DNA of 64,000 nucleotides from Frigoribacterium sp. CFBP 13712 (GCF_014842255.1 NZ_JACYVH010000001.1:337264-401263); one strand, 5' to 3'. Counted from the stretch's first letter, positions 17,045 to 29,634 are shown. Notes: generated from the letters alone by a model not told the origin. Program-made: numbers and translations.

Positions 17045-17548
17045 ATGCCACGTTCCTCACCAGCCACCCCTCCGCCCCGCGTCGAGCCCGAGTCCGGGGG
17101 CGGCGACACGCCGACGGCGACGATCGCACCCGTGCGCCATCTCAGCGCCGTCGAGGGGTGCGGGGCACTCGCCGCAGTGTCGCCAGACTCCCTGTCGTCG
17201 AATGTCCGACCCATCACCGCCGAAGCCGCCGTCGAGGCGCTGGCCAGATCGGTGCTGGAGGTCATGGCGGGCGCCCGCGACATCGACCAGCTGGCGCGAT
17301 GGGTCACCGCCGACGTCTTCGCCACGCTGCGCAACCGGGTAAGGGTCTCGACGCAGGCCCGACTGGCCCACGGCGTCCGCAGACATCGACCGATCCTGCG
17401 ATTCGGGCGCGTCCACATCGCCGAGCCCTCCCCCGGCATCGTCGAGGCGGTCGTCGTCGTCCACGGTCGCGGCCGCAGCCGTGGCGTCGCCGTGCGACTC
17501 GAGACCGTCCGAGGTCGTTGGCGCGCCAGCGCCCTGCACATCCTCTGA
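17045..17548 (+). CDS. Rv3235 family protein
   Basis: 167 aa. A disordered Pro/Glu-rich start is followed by a helical AVEALARSVLEVMAGARDIDQLARWVTADVF region and a C-terminal beta-rich segment (RFGRVHIAEPSPGIVEAVVVVHGRGRSRGVAVRLE) ending RWRASALHIL. This is the pattern of the uncharacterised Rv3235 family, encoded next to secA in actinobacteria. Start ATG at 17045 has only a weak GAAAG upstream. Function unknown. Proximity to secA suggests a link with export, which is unproven. Confidence 0.75.
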   Translation: MPRSSPATPPPRVEPESGGGDTPTATIAPVRHLSAVEGCGALAAVSPDSLSSNVRPITAEAAVEALARSVLEVMAGARDIDQLARWVTADVFATLRNRVRVSTQARLAHGVRRHRPILRFGRVHIAEPSPGIVEAVVVVHGRGRSRGVAVRLETVRGRWRASALHIL

Positions 17549-17580
17549 GCGACAGAGCGACATCCGCCAGAGCGGACGAG

Positions 17581-17620
17581 AGAAGGAGGCGCACCCGCCT
17601 GAGCGGGTGCGCCTCCTTCT
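17581..17620. terminator. Bidirectional hairpin terminator secA/Rv3235-family gene
   Basis: 18-bp perfect stem AGAAGGAGGCGCACCCGC (17581-17598) / 17603-17620 with a CTGA loop between convergent genes. It shares the GAAGGAGGCGC start with the hairpin at 5539. Confidence 0.92.
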
Positions 17621-17637
17621 GCTGCTCGACCTGACGT

Positions 17638-20478
<2,841 letters not shown>

Positions 20479-20669
20479 CGGTTACTCCCTGTGTTTCGGT
20501 CGAGCACGCGAAGAGACCCGCGCACCCCGTGAGGCGGGCCCGAGGGCCTCGCCGGGATCGGCTCGACCCGCGGACGGACGAGCACAGAATGGTAACAAGA
20601 CTAGCGGCCGCGGCCCTGGGAGCCGGCAAGGCGAGAGCCTCGTCGTCTCCGCAGAGCCGCGGCCGCGTC

Positions 20670-20690
20670 GGGGCCCGCTTCACGGGCCCC
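20670..20690 (-). terminator. Hairpin downstream of hpf
   Basis: 8-bp stem GGGGCCCG / CGGGCCCC with a 5-nt loop, 12 bp after the hpf stop codon in the 223-bp gap before secA. Confidence 0.7.
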
Positions 20691-20701
20691 CGTGGGTCGG
20701 G

Positions 20702-21415
20702 TCAGCCGGCCAGACCCGCCCGGAGCGCCGTGGCGACCTCCTGCAGCTCGGGGGCCGACTGGTCGAGGCCGATGACGCCGTAGTCCCAGCCCTTCCGGCG
20801 GTAGACCACGCTCGGCCGATCGGTCTCGGAGTCGATGAAGAGATAGAAGTCGTGCCCGACGAGCTCCATGTAGTAGAGCGCGTCGTCGACCGTCATGGGC
20901 GTCGAGGCGAACACCTTCGAGCGGATGACGACGGGGCAGTAGTCCTCCTCCGCCTCGGCGGCCGCGGTCGCCGCGTCGTCGTCGGTGACGACCGCGACGG
21001 CGCCCGTGCGGACGGCGTCGAGGGTCTCGGCGGCGGCCGGCGTCACACCGTGCGTGCTGAAGTCGGACGTCGCCGCCTCGTGCAGCGACGTGGGTCGGTG
21101 CTGGCCCCGGTGCACCTTCTTGCGGTCTTTGGCCCGGCGGACCCGTTCGAGCAGACGCGCGATGGCGAGGTCGAACGCGACGTACTTGTCGCCGGCCGTC
21201 GACTCGGCGCGCACGAGCGGACCCGGTCCGATGAGGGTGAGCTCGACGCGGTCGTCTCCCGCCTGACCGCTCGACTTCTCGTGGTGCCTCGAGACCTTGA
21301 TCTCGAGTGCCAGGGCTTTGGTGGCGAGTTGCGCCACCTTGTCGGCCTTGTCAGTGGCGTAGTCGCGGAAACGATCGGTGATCCCGACGTTTCGACCCGT
21401 GACGGAAATTTCCAT
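20702..21415 (-). CDS. hpf: Long-form ribosome hibernation promoting factor HPF
   Basis: 237 aa. The N-terminal RaiA/YfiA-like domain (1-110, MEISVTGRNVGITDRFRDYA) binds the decoding centre. A variable acidic linker follows, then the C-terminal dimerisation domain (VVIRSKVFASTPMTVDDALYYMELVGHDFYLFIDSET, about 165-225) that joins two 70S ribosomes into 100S. A strong AAAGGAGGTC ribosome site precedes the ATG. Located between comF and secA as in mycobacteria. Confidence 0.95.
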   Translation of the reverse strand: MEISVTGRNVGITDRFRDYATDKADKVAQLATKALALEIKVSRHHEKSSGQAGDDRVELTLIGPGPLVRAESTAGDKYVAFDLAIARLLERVRRAKDRKKVHRGQHRPTSLHEAATSDFSTHGVTPAAAETLDAVRTGAVAVVTDDDAATAAAEAEEDYCPVVIRSKVFASTPMTVDDALYYMELVGHDFYLFIDSETDRPSVVYRRKGWDYGVIGLDQSAPELQEVATALRAGLAG

Positions 21416-21570
21416 GACGACCTCCTTTGGCTAAGACGTGCCGCCTGTCAGCCAGGCGAGTGTTCTTTCACGCCGTTTGCCCCACCGTAACCGTGACGGC
21501 CCCCGCCCGTCACCCCGTGTCCACCGAGTCGCCCGTTCTCCAGCGGATTCGAATGCCCTCTGTCGATCGG

Positions 21571-22218
21571 TCACAGCCGTCTCCCGGTGAGCGGCGTGGA
21601 CGCCAGACAGGCGGCCCCGACGACGGTCGCCCCGTTCGTCACGAGCGCACGTTCCGCCTCGAGCAGCGTCGATCCGGTCGTGACGACGTCGTCCACGAGC
21701 AGCACTCGACGTCCTGTCAGATCGGCGGCAGCCCGGAGGCTGCCCAATCGATCGCGGTGCCGCTGCACCCGGTCGCGGTGCTTCTGCGAACCGCCCGCAC
21801 CGACGACGGACTTCAGGAGGCGCGGTGCGAGGACCAGCCCCGCCTCGCGGGCGAGCAGACCCACGGGATCGAACCCGCGCCTCCGGAGGCCCGCCCTCGA
21901 GGCGGGCACGGCGATGAGCAGCGGCGGCGCACCCGGCGGGCAGGCCTCGGCGAGCGCCGCCCGCAGAGCGGGGGCCAGCCATCGCGCGAGCCGGAGCCTG
22001 CCCTGCTGCTTGAAGGCGATGACCGCGCGGCGCACCTCGAACTCGTAGTCGAGTCCCGACACCACCCGGAGCCCGGTGACGAGGGTGCGCGATCGGACCG
22101 CCGGCTCCAGTCGCACGCGGCAGTCGGTGCAGAGTTCGACGTCGGGCGCAGCGCACCCCGCGCAGGCCACCGGGGACACGACGGACAGGGCCTCGCGGAG
22201 GGCGGTTCGAGTCGTCAT
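21571..22218 (-). CDS. comF: ComF-family phosphoribosyltransferase-like protein
   Basis: 215 aa. N-terminal zinc-ribbon-like cysteines (CAGCAAPDVELCTDC, about residues 19-33), the central IAFKQQGRLRLARWLAP, and the PRPP-binding motif VLLVDDVVTTGSTLLEA near residue 175. ComF proteins function with DNA-uptake machinery in competent bacteria; no other competence gene is in the window, so a role in competence is only by family. Sits between lpqB and hpf, as Rv3242c does. Confidence 0.9.
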   Translation of the reverse strand: MTTRTALREALSVVSPVACAGCAAPDVELCTDCRVRLEPAVRSRTLVTGLRVVSGLDYEFEVRRAVIAFKQQGRLRLARWLAPALRAALAEACPPGAPPLLIAVPASRAGLRRRGFDPVGLLAREAGLVLAPRLLKSVVGAGGSQKHRDRVQRHRDRLGSLRAAADLTGRRVLLVDDVVTTGSTLLEAERALVTNGATVVGAACLASTPLTGRRL

Positions 22219-22323
22219 GCCCCCAGCGTGCCCGGCCCGCCGGCGGGGTCCGCGCCGCGACGGGAGTCGTCCACAGCAGGCGCGGACCTCGGCCCGCCGG
22301 GGAGGAGAGGCGCCGGGTCGGGA

Positions 22324-24012
22324 TCAGCGCTGGGTGCCGAGCAGATCGGCTCGGACGCCGCTGTCCTGCCAGCTGCTGCCGCGGGGCTCGAGAACGGTCC
22401 CGTCGGAGGTGCGGACCTGCAGACGGGCCAGACCGTTGCCGCCGACGATCGTGTCGGGGTCGCCGGGCGGCCTGCCCCGCGAGGTGGCCGGTCCGCCGAC
22501 CTCGGAGACGGTGACCTGCGGTTCGTCGCCCGCTCGGGTGAGGACGGCGACCGACGACTGATCGGCCCAGGTCGCATCGACGGGCACCCCCGTGGGGGCC
22601 GCCAGCTCGAGCGCCTCGCCGAGGGCCGTGGGGATGCCGTCCGCGTCTCGGACGACGGCGGCGACGAGGATCCGCGCGTCGCCGTCGTCGTCGAGGAGGG
22701 CGAGGACGCGGGTGCCGTCGCGCGAGACGCGGAGGGCGACCACGTCGGCGCCGCCCGGCAGCGACGAGACGACCCGGTGCGACACGCCGTCGGCGCCGAT
22801 GGCGCGGAGACCCTCGGGGTCGCTCTCGGGGACGCTCCAGACGAAGCCCCGGTCGTCGAGGGTCGGCGGCACGAGACCGGGGCGCGCGTCGAGGAGGCGC
22901 GTGCTGCCGTCGGCCCTCGCGAGCACTGCCCCCTCCGGGGTCGCGACGGCGGCGGAGGACTGGTCTCCGGACAGCTCGACGGACGTCGCGCCGAGATCGG
23001 CCACGGCGGACGACAGCCCGTCGAGCTCGCTCACCGAGCTCCGCGACGCGAAGCCGAGGATCCCGTCGGCGACGACGAGGGGTCGCGCGTCGACGGTCGG
23101 ATCTCTGAGGGGCGAGTCGGAGCCCAGGTCGGGCACCTCGAGCACCGTCGACTCGACGCTCAGCTCGACCCTGGTGATCGCCGCGACGCTGGAGAAGCTC
23201 GCCAGCAGCTGCGCCTGCATGCGGGCCCGGGCGTCCGCCGCGGCCCCGAGGGCGTCGGCCGTGAGGTCGACCCGTGCCGTGCCGTCCTCCACGGTGATGG
23301 CGGTGAGCGACAGCCTCGTGCCGTCGGGGAACGCCGAGACGACGGCGCCCTGCAGCCACGGCGACGGACCGGAGAGCAGCGCGCTGGCGATGCGCGTGCC
23401 CGTCGAGGAGCGCGCCAGGAACCACCGTTCGTCGGGGACCAGGTAGGTGAAGGTCGGGTCGTAGAAGTAGACCGAATGGGCGCGGAAGACCGACTGGAAG
23501 GTCGCCGGGGTGAGCACGATCCCGTCGGGCGCGTCGCTGATGCGCCACTGGCCGTCCTCCTGCACGAACCGGTAGCCGAGGGTCGTCGGGACGGACGACG
23601 TCGCGGGGGCGTAGCGCCCGTCGTCGTCGACCGTCGCCGAGTCGACGAACGTGTAGTCGAGCTCGGTGTCCGAGACCCGGGTCGTGGTGCCCGTCCCCGG
23701 GCGGACGGTGACGCTCGCCCGAGGGTCCCAACCGTCGGCGAACCCCGTCGAGAGGAACTGCCGCGCGACGGCGTAGTCGTTCTGCGGCCCCGTGCCCGCG
23801 GCGAGGAAGCCGTTGAGGAGCTGCTCCTGCGAGCTGCCGACGGAGGGGCCGTTCGGCGTGTAGACGACGTCGCTGTCGACCACGTCGCTCGTGATGGGCT
23901 CGCCCTGCTGCACGGAGCCGCTGTCGGGGATCCCCGCGCAGCCGACGAGCACGGCGACGACCGAGGCGGCCACGGCGAGGGCCGCGGGGCGTCGGGAGAT
24001 CCGACCGGTCAT
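22324..24012 (-). CDS. lpqB: Lipoprotein LpqB (GerMN + beta-propeller)
   Basis: 562 aa. Signal peptide with lipobox LVGC, then CAGIPDSGSVQQGEPI typical of LpqB. A GerMN domain lies at about 190-310 and a C-terminal propeller-like domain follows (LDDRGFVWSVPE, VVALRVSRDGTRVLALLDDDG). LpqB interacts with the sensor MtrB outside the membrane in mycobacteria. The ATG at 24012 overlaps the mtrB stop (ATGA) and has GGAAGGAC upstream, so mtrB and lpqB are translationally coupled. Confidence 0.94.
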   Translation of the reverse strand: MTGRISRRPAALAVAASVVAVLVGCAGIPDSGSVQQGEPITSDVVDSDVVYTPNGPSVGSSQEQLLNGFLAAGTGPQNDYAVARQFLSTGFADGWDPRASVTVRPGTGTTTRVSDTELDYTFVDSATVDDDGRYAPATSSVPTTLGYRFVQEDGQWRISDAPDGIVLTPATFQSVFRAHSVYFYDPTFTYLVPDERWFLARSSTGTRIASALLSGPSPWLQGAVVSAFPDGTRLSLTAITVEDGTARVDLTADALGAAADARARMQAQLLASFSSVAAITRVELSVESTVLEVPDLGSDSPLRDPTVDARPLVVADGILGFASRSSVSELDGLSSAVADLGATSVELSGDQSSAAVATPEGAVLARADGSTRLLDARPGLVPPTLDDRGFVWSVPESDPEGLRAIGADGVSHRVVSSLPGGADVVALRVSRDGTRVLALLDDDGDARILVAAVVRDADGIPTALGEALELAAPTGVPVDATWADQSSVAVLTRAGDEPQVTVSEVGGPATSRGRPPGDPDTIVGGNGLARLQVRTSDGTVLEPRGSSWQDSGVRADLLGTQR

Positions 24013-25628
24013 GAGAGTCCTTCCGGGCGGATGGGCAGGGGCCACGAGGCGACCGGCCGCCCGACGACGCGGGGCAGCGTCATGACGAAGCGGCTGCCCT
24101 CGCCGGGTCTCGACCACACGTCGATGCGCCCGCCGTGCAGCACGGCGTCCTCCAGGCTGATCGCCAGCCCGAGACCCGTGCCCCCGATCGTCCGACGGCG
24201 TGACGGGTCGGCCCGCCAGAAGCGGTCGAAGACGCGCTCGGCGTCGGCCTCGGTCATGCCCACCCCGTGGTCGTGGACGGCGATCGCGACGGAGTCCGGG
24301 TCGGAGTCGACCTCGACGGTGATCGGGCGCCCCTCACCGTGCTCGATCGCGTTGCCGAGCAGGTTGCGGAAGATGCGGCGGACGCGACGGGCGTCGACCT
24401 CCGTCTCGAAGTAGCCGCCCCGGGCGACGATCTCGATCTCGCTGCCCGTCTCGGCCGCCAGGGGCTCGTACTCGGCGACGCCGTCCTCGACGAGTCGCAC
24501 GAGGGTGATGCGCTCGAGCTCGAGCTCGACGGCGCCCGCGTCGAACCGGGAGATCTCGAGGAGGTCGGCGAGGAGCAGTTCGAAGCGGTCCACCTGGGTG
24601 TGCAGCAGCTCGGTGGTGCGCGCGGCCGACGGGCTGAAGCCCTCGCGCTGGTCGTAGAGCACGTCGCCGGCGAGACGGATGGTGGTGAGCGGAGTCCGCA
24701 GCTCGTGCGACACGTCGCTGACGAAGCGCTGCTGCACCCTCGACAGTTCGGCGAGCTGCGAGATCTGCCTCTGCATGGCGTCGGCCATGCCGTTGAACGA
24801 CCGCCCGAGCGTCGCCACGACGTCCTCGCCCTTCTCGGGGATGCGCTCCTCGAGATGACCGGCGGCGATCTTCTGGCTCGTCTCGGCCGCCACCCGCACG
24901 GGTGCGACGACGAGCCGGACGACGGCGTACGTGATGAGGGCGATCAGCGCGACGAGGGCGATCGAGCCGATGGCGAGGGTCCTCTGCATCAGGGCGAGGG
25001 TGGCCTCGGCGTCGCCGAGGTCGTACACGAGGTAGAGCTCGTACTGGCCCGCGGTGGGCACCTGCAGGGTCGAACCGACGGCGATGCCCGGCGCCGCGCC
25101 TCCTGAGGTCGACGCCAGCGACACCGACTGCAGGGCCAGCGACCCGGTGTCGGCGGCCACCTGGCGACGGAGGTCGGATGTGATGACGTCGGCAGGGAAG
25201 TCGGGGCTGGCGATGTTCTGGATGGTGCGGGCGGTGGTCTGACCCGGCGTGCGGAGGATGGCGATGCGGGTGCCGCCCGGGCTCGACGTCGAGCCGAGGA
25301 TCGCGCTCTGGGCCTCGTTCTGCAACGAGTCGAGCTCGACCTGGTCGGCGTCTTCGGTGGCCGTCGCCGAGTCGAAGATGCTCTGCGCCAGCAGGGTCGC
25401 CCGCAGCGACTCGGACTGCACCTGGTCGCGACGCTGATCGAACAGGTTCGCGCCGATGCTGACCGAGATCGACGCCGCGATGATCGACGCGCCCACCCCC
25501 GCGAGCACCACGGTGAGGGCGACGGTGCGGAGCTCGAGCGACGAGCGCCAGACGTGGCTGAGCCGGCGACCCACGACGGCGAGCCGTCGGACCGTCGCCC
25601 CGGGGAGGGCCAGGCGCGGCGACGTCAT
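24009..25628 (-). CDS. mtrB: Sensor histidine kinase MtrB
   Basis: 539 aa membrane kinase of the essential MtrAB system that controls cell wall and division genes. Transmembrane helix 1 is near residue 40 (VALTVVLAGVGASIIAASIS), an extracellular sensor lies at about 60-205, and helix 2 is IGSIALVALIALITYAVVRL. A HAMP domain (APVRVAAETSQKIAAGHLEERIPEKG), HisKA (VSHELRTPLTTIR) and HATPase (NLLGNAIEHG, VHDHGVGM, GGTGLGLAI) follow. It lies 96 bp after mtrA and is coupled to lpqB. Confidence 0.95.
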   Translation of the reverse strand: MTSPRLALPGATVRRLAVVGRRLSHVWRSSLELRTVALTVVLAGVGASIIAASISVSIGANLFDQRRDQVQSESLRATLLAQSIFDSATATEDADQVELDSLQNEAQSAILGSTSSPGGTRIAILRTPGQTTARTIQNIASPDFPADVITSDLRRQVAADTGSLALQSVSLASTSGGAAPGIAVGSTLQVPTAGQYELYLVYDLGDAEATLALMQRTLAIGSIALVALIALITYAVVRLVVAPVRVAAETSQKIAAGHLEERIPEKGEDVVATLGRSFNGMADAMQRQISQLAELSRVQQRFVSDVSHELRTPLTTIRLAGDVLYDQREGFSPSAARTTELLHTQVDRFELLLADLLEISRFDAGAVELELERITLVRLVEDGVAEYEPLAAETGSEIEIVARGGYFETEVDARRVRRIFRNLLGNAIEHGEGRPITVEVDSDPDSVAIAVHDHGVGMTEADAERVFDRFWRADPSRRRTIGGTGLGLAISLEDAVLHGGRIDVWSRPGEGSRFVMTLPRVVGRPVASWPLPIRPEGLS

Positions 25629-25724
25629 CGCCCGGCTGCGCCCACGGGGACCCGGGGGCCCGTCGCGCCGGGTGAGCCCGCCGAGCTCGTGGAGCTCACG
25701 GGCGACCGCGACCCGTGCACGCCG

Positions 25725-26405
25725 TCACGTGCTCGAACCGGCCCGGTACCCCACGCCGCGCACGGTCGTGACGATGCGCGGGTTGTCGGGATCGTGCTCG
25801 ACCTTGGCCCGGAGGCGCTGAACGTGGACGTTCACCAGACGCGTGTCGGCCTTGTAGTGGTAGCCCCAGACCTGCTCGAGCAGCATCTCGCGCGTGAACA
25901 CCTGCTGGGGCTTCGACGCGAGTGCGAGCAGCAGCTCGAACTCGAGCGGCGTCAACGGGATCGCCGTCTCGCCGCGTCGCACCTCGTGGGCGGCGACGTC
26001 GACACGCAGGTCGCCGACGGTGAGGACGTCGTTGGTGGGCTCGGTCGCCGGGCGCAGGCGGGTGCGGATGCGGGCGACGAGCTCTTTCGGGTTGAACGGC
26101 TTGACCACGTAGTCGTCGGCGCCGCTCTCGAGGCCCTTGACCACGTCGACCGTGTCGCCCTTGGCGGTCAGCATGATGATCGGGACGCCGCTCTCGGCGC
26201 GGATCGCGCGGCAGACCTCGAGGCCGTCCATGCCCGGCAGCATCAGGTCGAGCAGCACGAGGTCCGGGCTCGAGTTGTGGAAGGCGTCGAGCGCCGCGCT
26301 GCCGTCGCTGCAGAAGTGGGGCTCGAACTCGTCGGCCCGGAGGACGATGCCGATCATCTCGGCCAGAGCGGGGTCGTCGTCGACCACGAGGATGCGCGGG
26401 GTCAT
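25725..26405 (-). CDS. mtrA: Response regulator MtrA (OmpR/PhoB type)
   Basis: 226 aa. Receiver domain with acidic pocket VVDDDP, phospho-acceptor D53 in VLLDLMLPGMDG, and T/K motifs MLTAKG and VVKPFNP. A winged-helix DNA-binding domain follows from about 130 (LTPLEFELLLAL, VNVHVQRLRAKVE, VRGVGYRAG). The ATG at 26405 has GACGGAG upstream; an in-frame ATG at 26444 is less likely. First gene of mtrA-mtrB-lpqB, divergent from the membrane-protein module at 26.5 kb. Confidence 0.96.
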   Translation of the reverse strand: MTPRILVVDDDPALAEMIGIVLRADEFEPHFCSDGSAALDAFHNSSPDLVLLDLMLPGMDGLEVCRAIRAESGVPIIMLTAKGDTVDVVKGLESGADDYVVKPFNPKELVARIRTRLRPATEPTNDVLTVGDLRVDVAAHEVRRGETAIPLTPLEFELLLALASKPQQVFTREMLLEQVWGYHYKADTRLVNVHVQRLRAKVEHDPDNPRIVTTVRGVGYRAGSST

Positions 26406-26557
26406 GGTCTCCGTCTTCGGGATGGGCCGCTCGGAAGGCGGCACGTCGGATCAGATTACTGCAGGAGGCGCGCATCGGCTGGCACCCTCGCCTCCGCTAT
26501 GGAAACATGGCGGGAGACGCGAGGACGACCTCGGCGGTGGACGACCCGGGGGGACGA

Positions 26558-27715
26558 ATGACCGATCCGAACGACTGGGCGGCCCCCGGCGGCGCCGACG
26601 ACGGCCCTCGCTGGGGCGAACGCGTCGCCCCCGAATCCGCACCGCTCCCCCCGCAGGCGGGCTGGACCCCTCCGGCCAAGCCCGGTCTCGTGCCGCTGCG
26701 CCCGCTCACCTTCGGCGAGATCCTCGGGGCGTCGTTCCAGGTCTTCCGACGCAACCCCCGGACGACGTTCGGCACGGCGCTGCTCGCCCAGGTCGTCGTC
26801 GCGATCGTCACGGCGGGGGCCGTCGGCGCCGCCACGTTCGCCGCCTTCGACCGGATCGAATCGGCCCGTCCCTCCGACCTCGAGACGGTGACCTCGGGCG
26901 CCATCGCCCTCATCCTGCTCTCGGCGCTCGTCCCGGCTGCCCTGTCGCTCGTCGTGAGCTCGGTCCTCCAGGGGCTCTTCGTGCTCGAGACCTCGCGGCA
27001 GATCCGGGGCGAGCGTCTCCGGCTGGGCGGTCTGCTCGCCCTGGCCAGGGGGCGCATCGGCGCCCTGATCGGCTGGTCGGCCCTCGTCGCCCTGGCGACG
27101 ATCGTCGCCCTGGCGGTCGTCGCCGCGATCGTCACCCTCGGCGTCGTCATCGGGACGGGCCCCAGCATCGGAATCGGCATCGGCGCCGGTCTGCTCGCGG
27201 GGCTCGGAGCCACGGCCCTCGGTGTCTGGCTCACGGTGCGGCTGTGCCTCGTGCCGAGCACGCTGATGCTCGAGCGCACCACGCTGCGCACCGCCGTGGC
27301 CCGATCGTGGTCGCTCGTGCGCGGCGACTTCTGGCGGACCTTCGGCATCGTCGCTCTCGTCTTCGTCATGATCCAGGTCGCCGCGCAGGTGGTCGCGACC
27401 CCGTTCTCGATCCTGTTCGCCCTGCTCGGCGGCACCCTCGCGCCCACGGGCGACACCCTCGACCCGACCTCGCTCGTCGTCACGGGCATCGGCTACCTGC
27501 TGACCATCCTCGTGACCTCCGTGGTGACGGCGATCGGCTCGGTCGTCCAGGCCGCTTCGGTCGGTCTCGTCTACGTCGACCGCCGCATGCGTCTCGAGGG
27601 CCTCGATCTCGAGCTGGCACGGAGCATGGACGAGCACGCCTCCGACCCGACCGGCCTCGACCCGTTCCGCACTCCGAGCGACGCGCACGACCACGCGGGG
27701 GCGTCCCCTCGGTGA
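26558..27715 (+). CDS. Multi-pass membrane protein at head of MoxR/DUF58 module
   Basis: 385 aa. The N-terminal 45 residues are cytoplasmic and Pro/Gly-rich (DPNDWAAPGG). RPLTFGEILGASFQVFRRNPR comes next, then about six membrane segments. The pattern resembles the glycerophosphodiester-phosphodiesterase membrane-domain and DUF7847-like proteins, with no catalytic residues visible. The ATG at 26558 follows a GGGGGG-rich ribosome site. An in-frame ATG at 26507 is possible. Its stop overlaps the next start (GTGA), so it is the first gene of a coupled operon. Confidence 0.75.
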   Translation: MTDPNDWAAPGGADDGPRWGERVAPESAPLPPQAGWTPPAKPGLVPLRPLTFGEILGASFQVFRRNPRTTFGTALLAQVVVAIVTAGAVGAATFAAFDRIESARPSDLETVTSGAIALILLSALVPAALSLVVSSVLQGLFVLETSRQIRGERLRLGGLLALARGRIGALIGWSALVALATIVALAVVAAIVTLGVVIGTGPSIGIGIGAGLLAGLGATALGVWLTVRLCLVPSTLMLERTTLRTAVARSWSLVRGDFWRTFGIVALVFVMIQVAAQVVATPFSILFALLGGTLAPTGDTLDPTSLVVTGIGYLLTILVTSVVTAIGSVVQAASVGLVYVDRRMRLEGLDLELARSMDEHASDPTGLDPFRTPSDAHDHAGASPR

Positions 27716-28383
27716 TCACGACGACGGTGTCGGCCGCCGCCCCGCTGCTGCCCGAGCCGGACGACGCCCGACGCGCGCTGCTCCGCGAACTGACCGGCGC
27801 CGACTACGTCGCCGCCCGACCGACCTGGCTCGACCGCGCGGCGCAGTCCGTCTGGGACTGGATCGAGGGCATCCGGTTCGGCGGGGTCGACGGCGCACCG
27901 GCGGCCGGGCTCCTCGTCGCCCTGATCGTCCTGGTGGGCGTCGTGGTCGTGGTCTTCGTCGTCTACGGCAGACCCCGGCTCGACCGCCGGTCGGCCTCTT
28001 CGGGTTCCGTGTTCGGCGTCGACGACGAGCGCGACGCCGACACCCTGCGCCGCGCGGCCCGGGCGGCCGCCGCCCGAGGCGATCACGCGACCGCGATCGC
28101 CGAGGCGTTCCGCGGTCTGACGCGCGCACTCGTCGATCGAGGGCTGATCGAGACGTCCCCCGGCACCACGGCGAACGGCGTGGGTGCGCGCGCCTCGGCG
28201 GTGTTCCCCGAGCACGAGCGGGCCTCCAGGGCCGCGGCCCGGGCCTTCGACGAGGTCCGCTATCTGGGTCGCACCGGCTCCGAAGACGACTACCGGGCCG
28301 TCGCCGAGCTCGACCGGATCCTGTCGAGCGAGCAGCCCCCTGCACGGTCTGCCGGCCGCGACACGGTACGGGCGGACGCATGA
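27712..28383 (+). CDS. DUF4129 domain membrane protein
   Basis: 223 aa, GTG start overlapping the previous stop. One transmembrane helix (AGLLVALIVLVGVVVVVFVVYG, about residues 61-82) separates an outer N-terminal domain from a cytoplasmic helical DUF4129 region (RRAARAAAARGDHATAIAEAFRGLTRALVDRGLIE ... RAARAFDEVRYLGR). DUF4129 is often fused to transglutaminase-like proteins or sits beside MoxR/DUF58 genes. Its molecular role is unknown. Its stop overlaps the next ATG (ATGA). Confidence 0.85.
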   Translation: MITTTVSAAAPLLPEPDDARRALLRELTGADYVAARPTWLDRAAQSVWDWIEGIRFGGVDGAPAAGLLVALIVLVGVVVVVFVVYGRPRLDRRSASSGSVFGVDDERDADTLRRAARAAAARGDHATAIAEAFRGLTRALVDRGLIETSPGTTANGVGARASAVFPEHERASRAAARAFDEVRYLGRTGSEDDYRAVAELDRILSSEQPPARSAGRDTVRADA

Positions 28384-29555
28384 GCGTCGTCACCCCCACG
28401 CTCGGGGCCCGACTGCGTTCGGCGCGGGTCTGGATCGCCCTGGCGGCGGTGGGGCTCGCGGGTGCGATCGTCGTCACCCTGCTCGGGGTCGGCGGCGGCA
28501 CGGGCGGACGACCGCTCGGGCCCGAGAACGCCGCTCCGGCCGGGGCGAAGGCCGTCGTCGAGGTGCTCCGGGACGAGGGCGTCGGCGTGACGGTGACGAC
28601 GTCGCTCGCCGACACCCTGTCGAGATCGACCGACCCGACACGCACCGCGATCGTCGTCGACGACGCCGACGGATTCGTCACCGACTCGCAGTGGGCCCGA
28701 CTCGCCGGCACCGGGGCCCCGCTCGTGCTGCTCGCCCCCTCGCAGACCGCGCTCGACTCCATCGCGCCCGGGGTGACGGAGGCCGGTCCGTCCGACGACG
28801 ACGTCGTGGCGCCCCGTTGCGACGTCGAGATCCTGTCGCGCGTCGACCGGGTCGACGCCGGCGGGGTCGCCTACGCGATCGACGACTCCGGCTCCCGCGA
28901 CTCCGACACGGCCGCGTGCCTCCCGACCGATGCCGGCCTCGGCCTCGTCGAGCTCGCCGGGCCCGACTCGACGGTCACGGTCGTCGGCGCGACCACGGCG
29001 CTCACCAACGAGGAGGTCGGCTCGGACGACAACGCCGCCTACGCCCTCGCGCTGCTCGGCGGCTCGCCCGAGCTCGTCTGGTACCTGCCGAGTGCGACCG
29101 ATCTGCCCGAGGGCGAGGGCACGCTCGCCACGCTCACCCCGTCGTGGGTCACCCCGGCGCTCGTCGTCCTGCTGCTGACCGGCGTCGCCGCCATGGTCTG
29201 GCGGGGCCGCCGCCTCGGCCCCCTCGTCGTCGAGCGGCTGCCGGTCACGGTGAAGGCCGCCGAGACCACCGAGGGGCGGGCACGGCTGTACGAGAGATCC
29301 GGCGACCGACGGCACGCCCTCGACCAGCTGCGCATCGGGACGCTGGGTCGCCTCTCACGCCTCACCGGGCTGGCCGCCGGCGCGTCGGTCGACGAGATCG
29401 TCGACCGGGTCGCACCGCTGGTCTCGGCCCCGCCGGCGGCGCTCCGCCACGTCCTCCTCGACGCTGACCCGGCCGACGACCGCGAGCTGCTCTCGCTCAG
29501 CGACGCGCTCCTCGATCTGGAGCGGGCCGTGCGGGCGGCGGTGGCTCCCTCGTGA
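28380..29555 (+). CDS. DUF4350 domain membrane protein
   Basis: 391 aa. An N-terminal helix (VWIALAAVGLAGAIVVTLLG) is followed by an extracytoplasmic DUF4350 domain, a GATase-like fold (GAKAVVEVLRDEGVGVTVTTSLADTL, RLAGTGAPLVLLAPSQ). A second helix lies near residue 260 (PALVVLLLTGVAAMVWRGRRLGP) and a cytoplasmic helical tail ends the protein. It lacks an obvious catalytic triad. Translationally coupled to the DUF4129 gene and followed, after 79 bp, by moxR. Confidence 0.85.
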   Translation: MSVVTPTLGARLRSARVWIALAAVGLAGAIVVTLLGVGGGTGGRPLGPENAAPAGAKAVVEVLRDEGVGVTVTTSLADTLSRSTDPTRTAIVVDDADGFVTDSQWARLAGTGAPLVLLAPSQTALDSIAPGVTEAGPSDDDVVAPRCDVEILSRVDRVDAGGVAYAIDDSGSRDSDTAACLPTDAGLGLVELAGPDSTVTVVGATTALTNEEVGSDDNAAYALALLGGSPELVWYLPSATDLPEGEGTLATLTPSWVTPALVVLLLTGVAAMVWRGRRLGPLVVERLPVTVKAAETTEGRARLYERSGDRRHALDQLRIGTLGRLSRLTGLAAGASVDEIVDRVAPLVSAPPAALRHVLLDADPADDRELLSLSDALLDLERAVRAAVAPS

Positions 29556-29634
29556 CCGGCGCCGCGCCTCCTCGGCTTCCCCCCGCGCCTCCCCCATCCG
29601 CAGACGACCACCACCACCCGGAGAAGAGCACGAC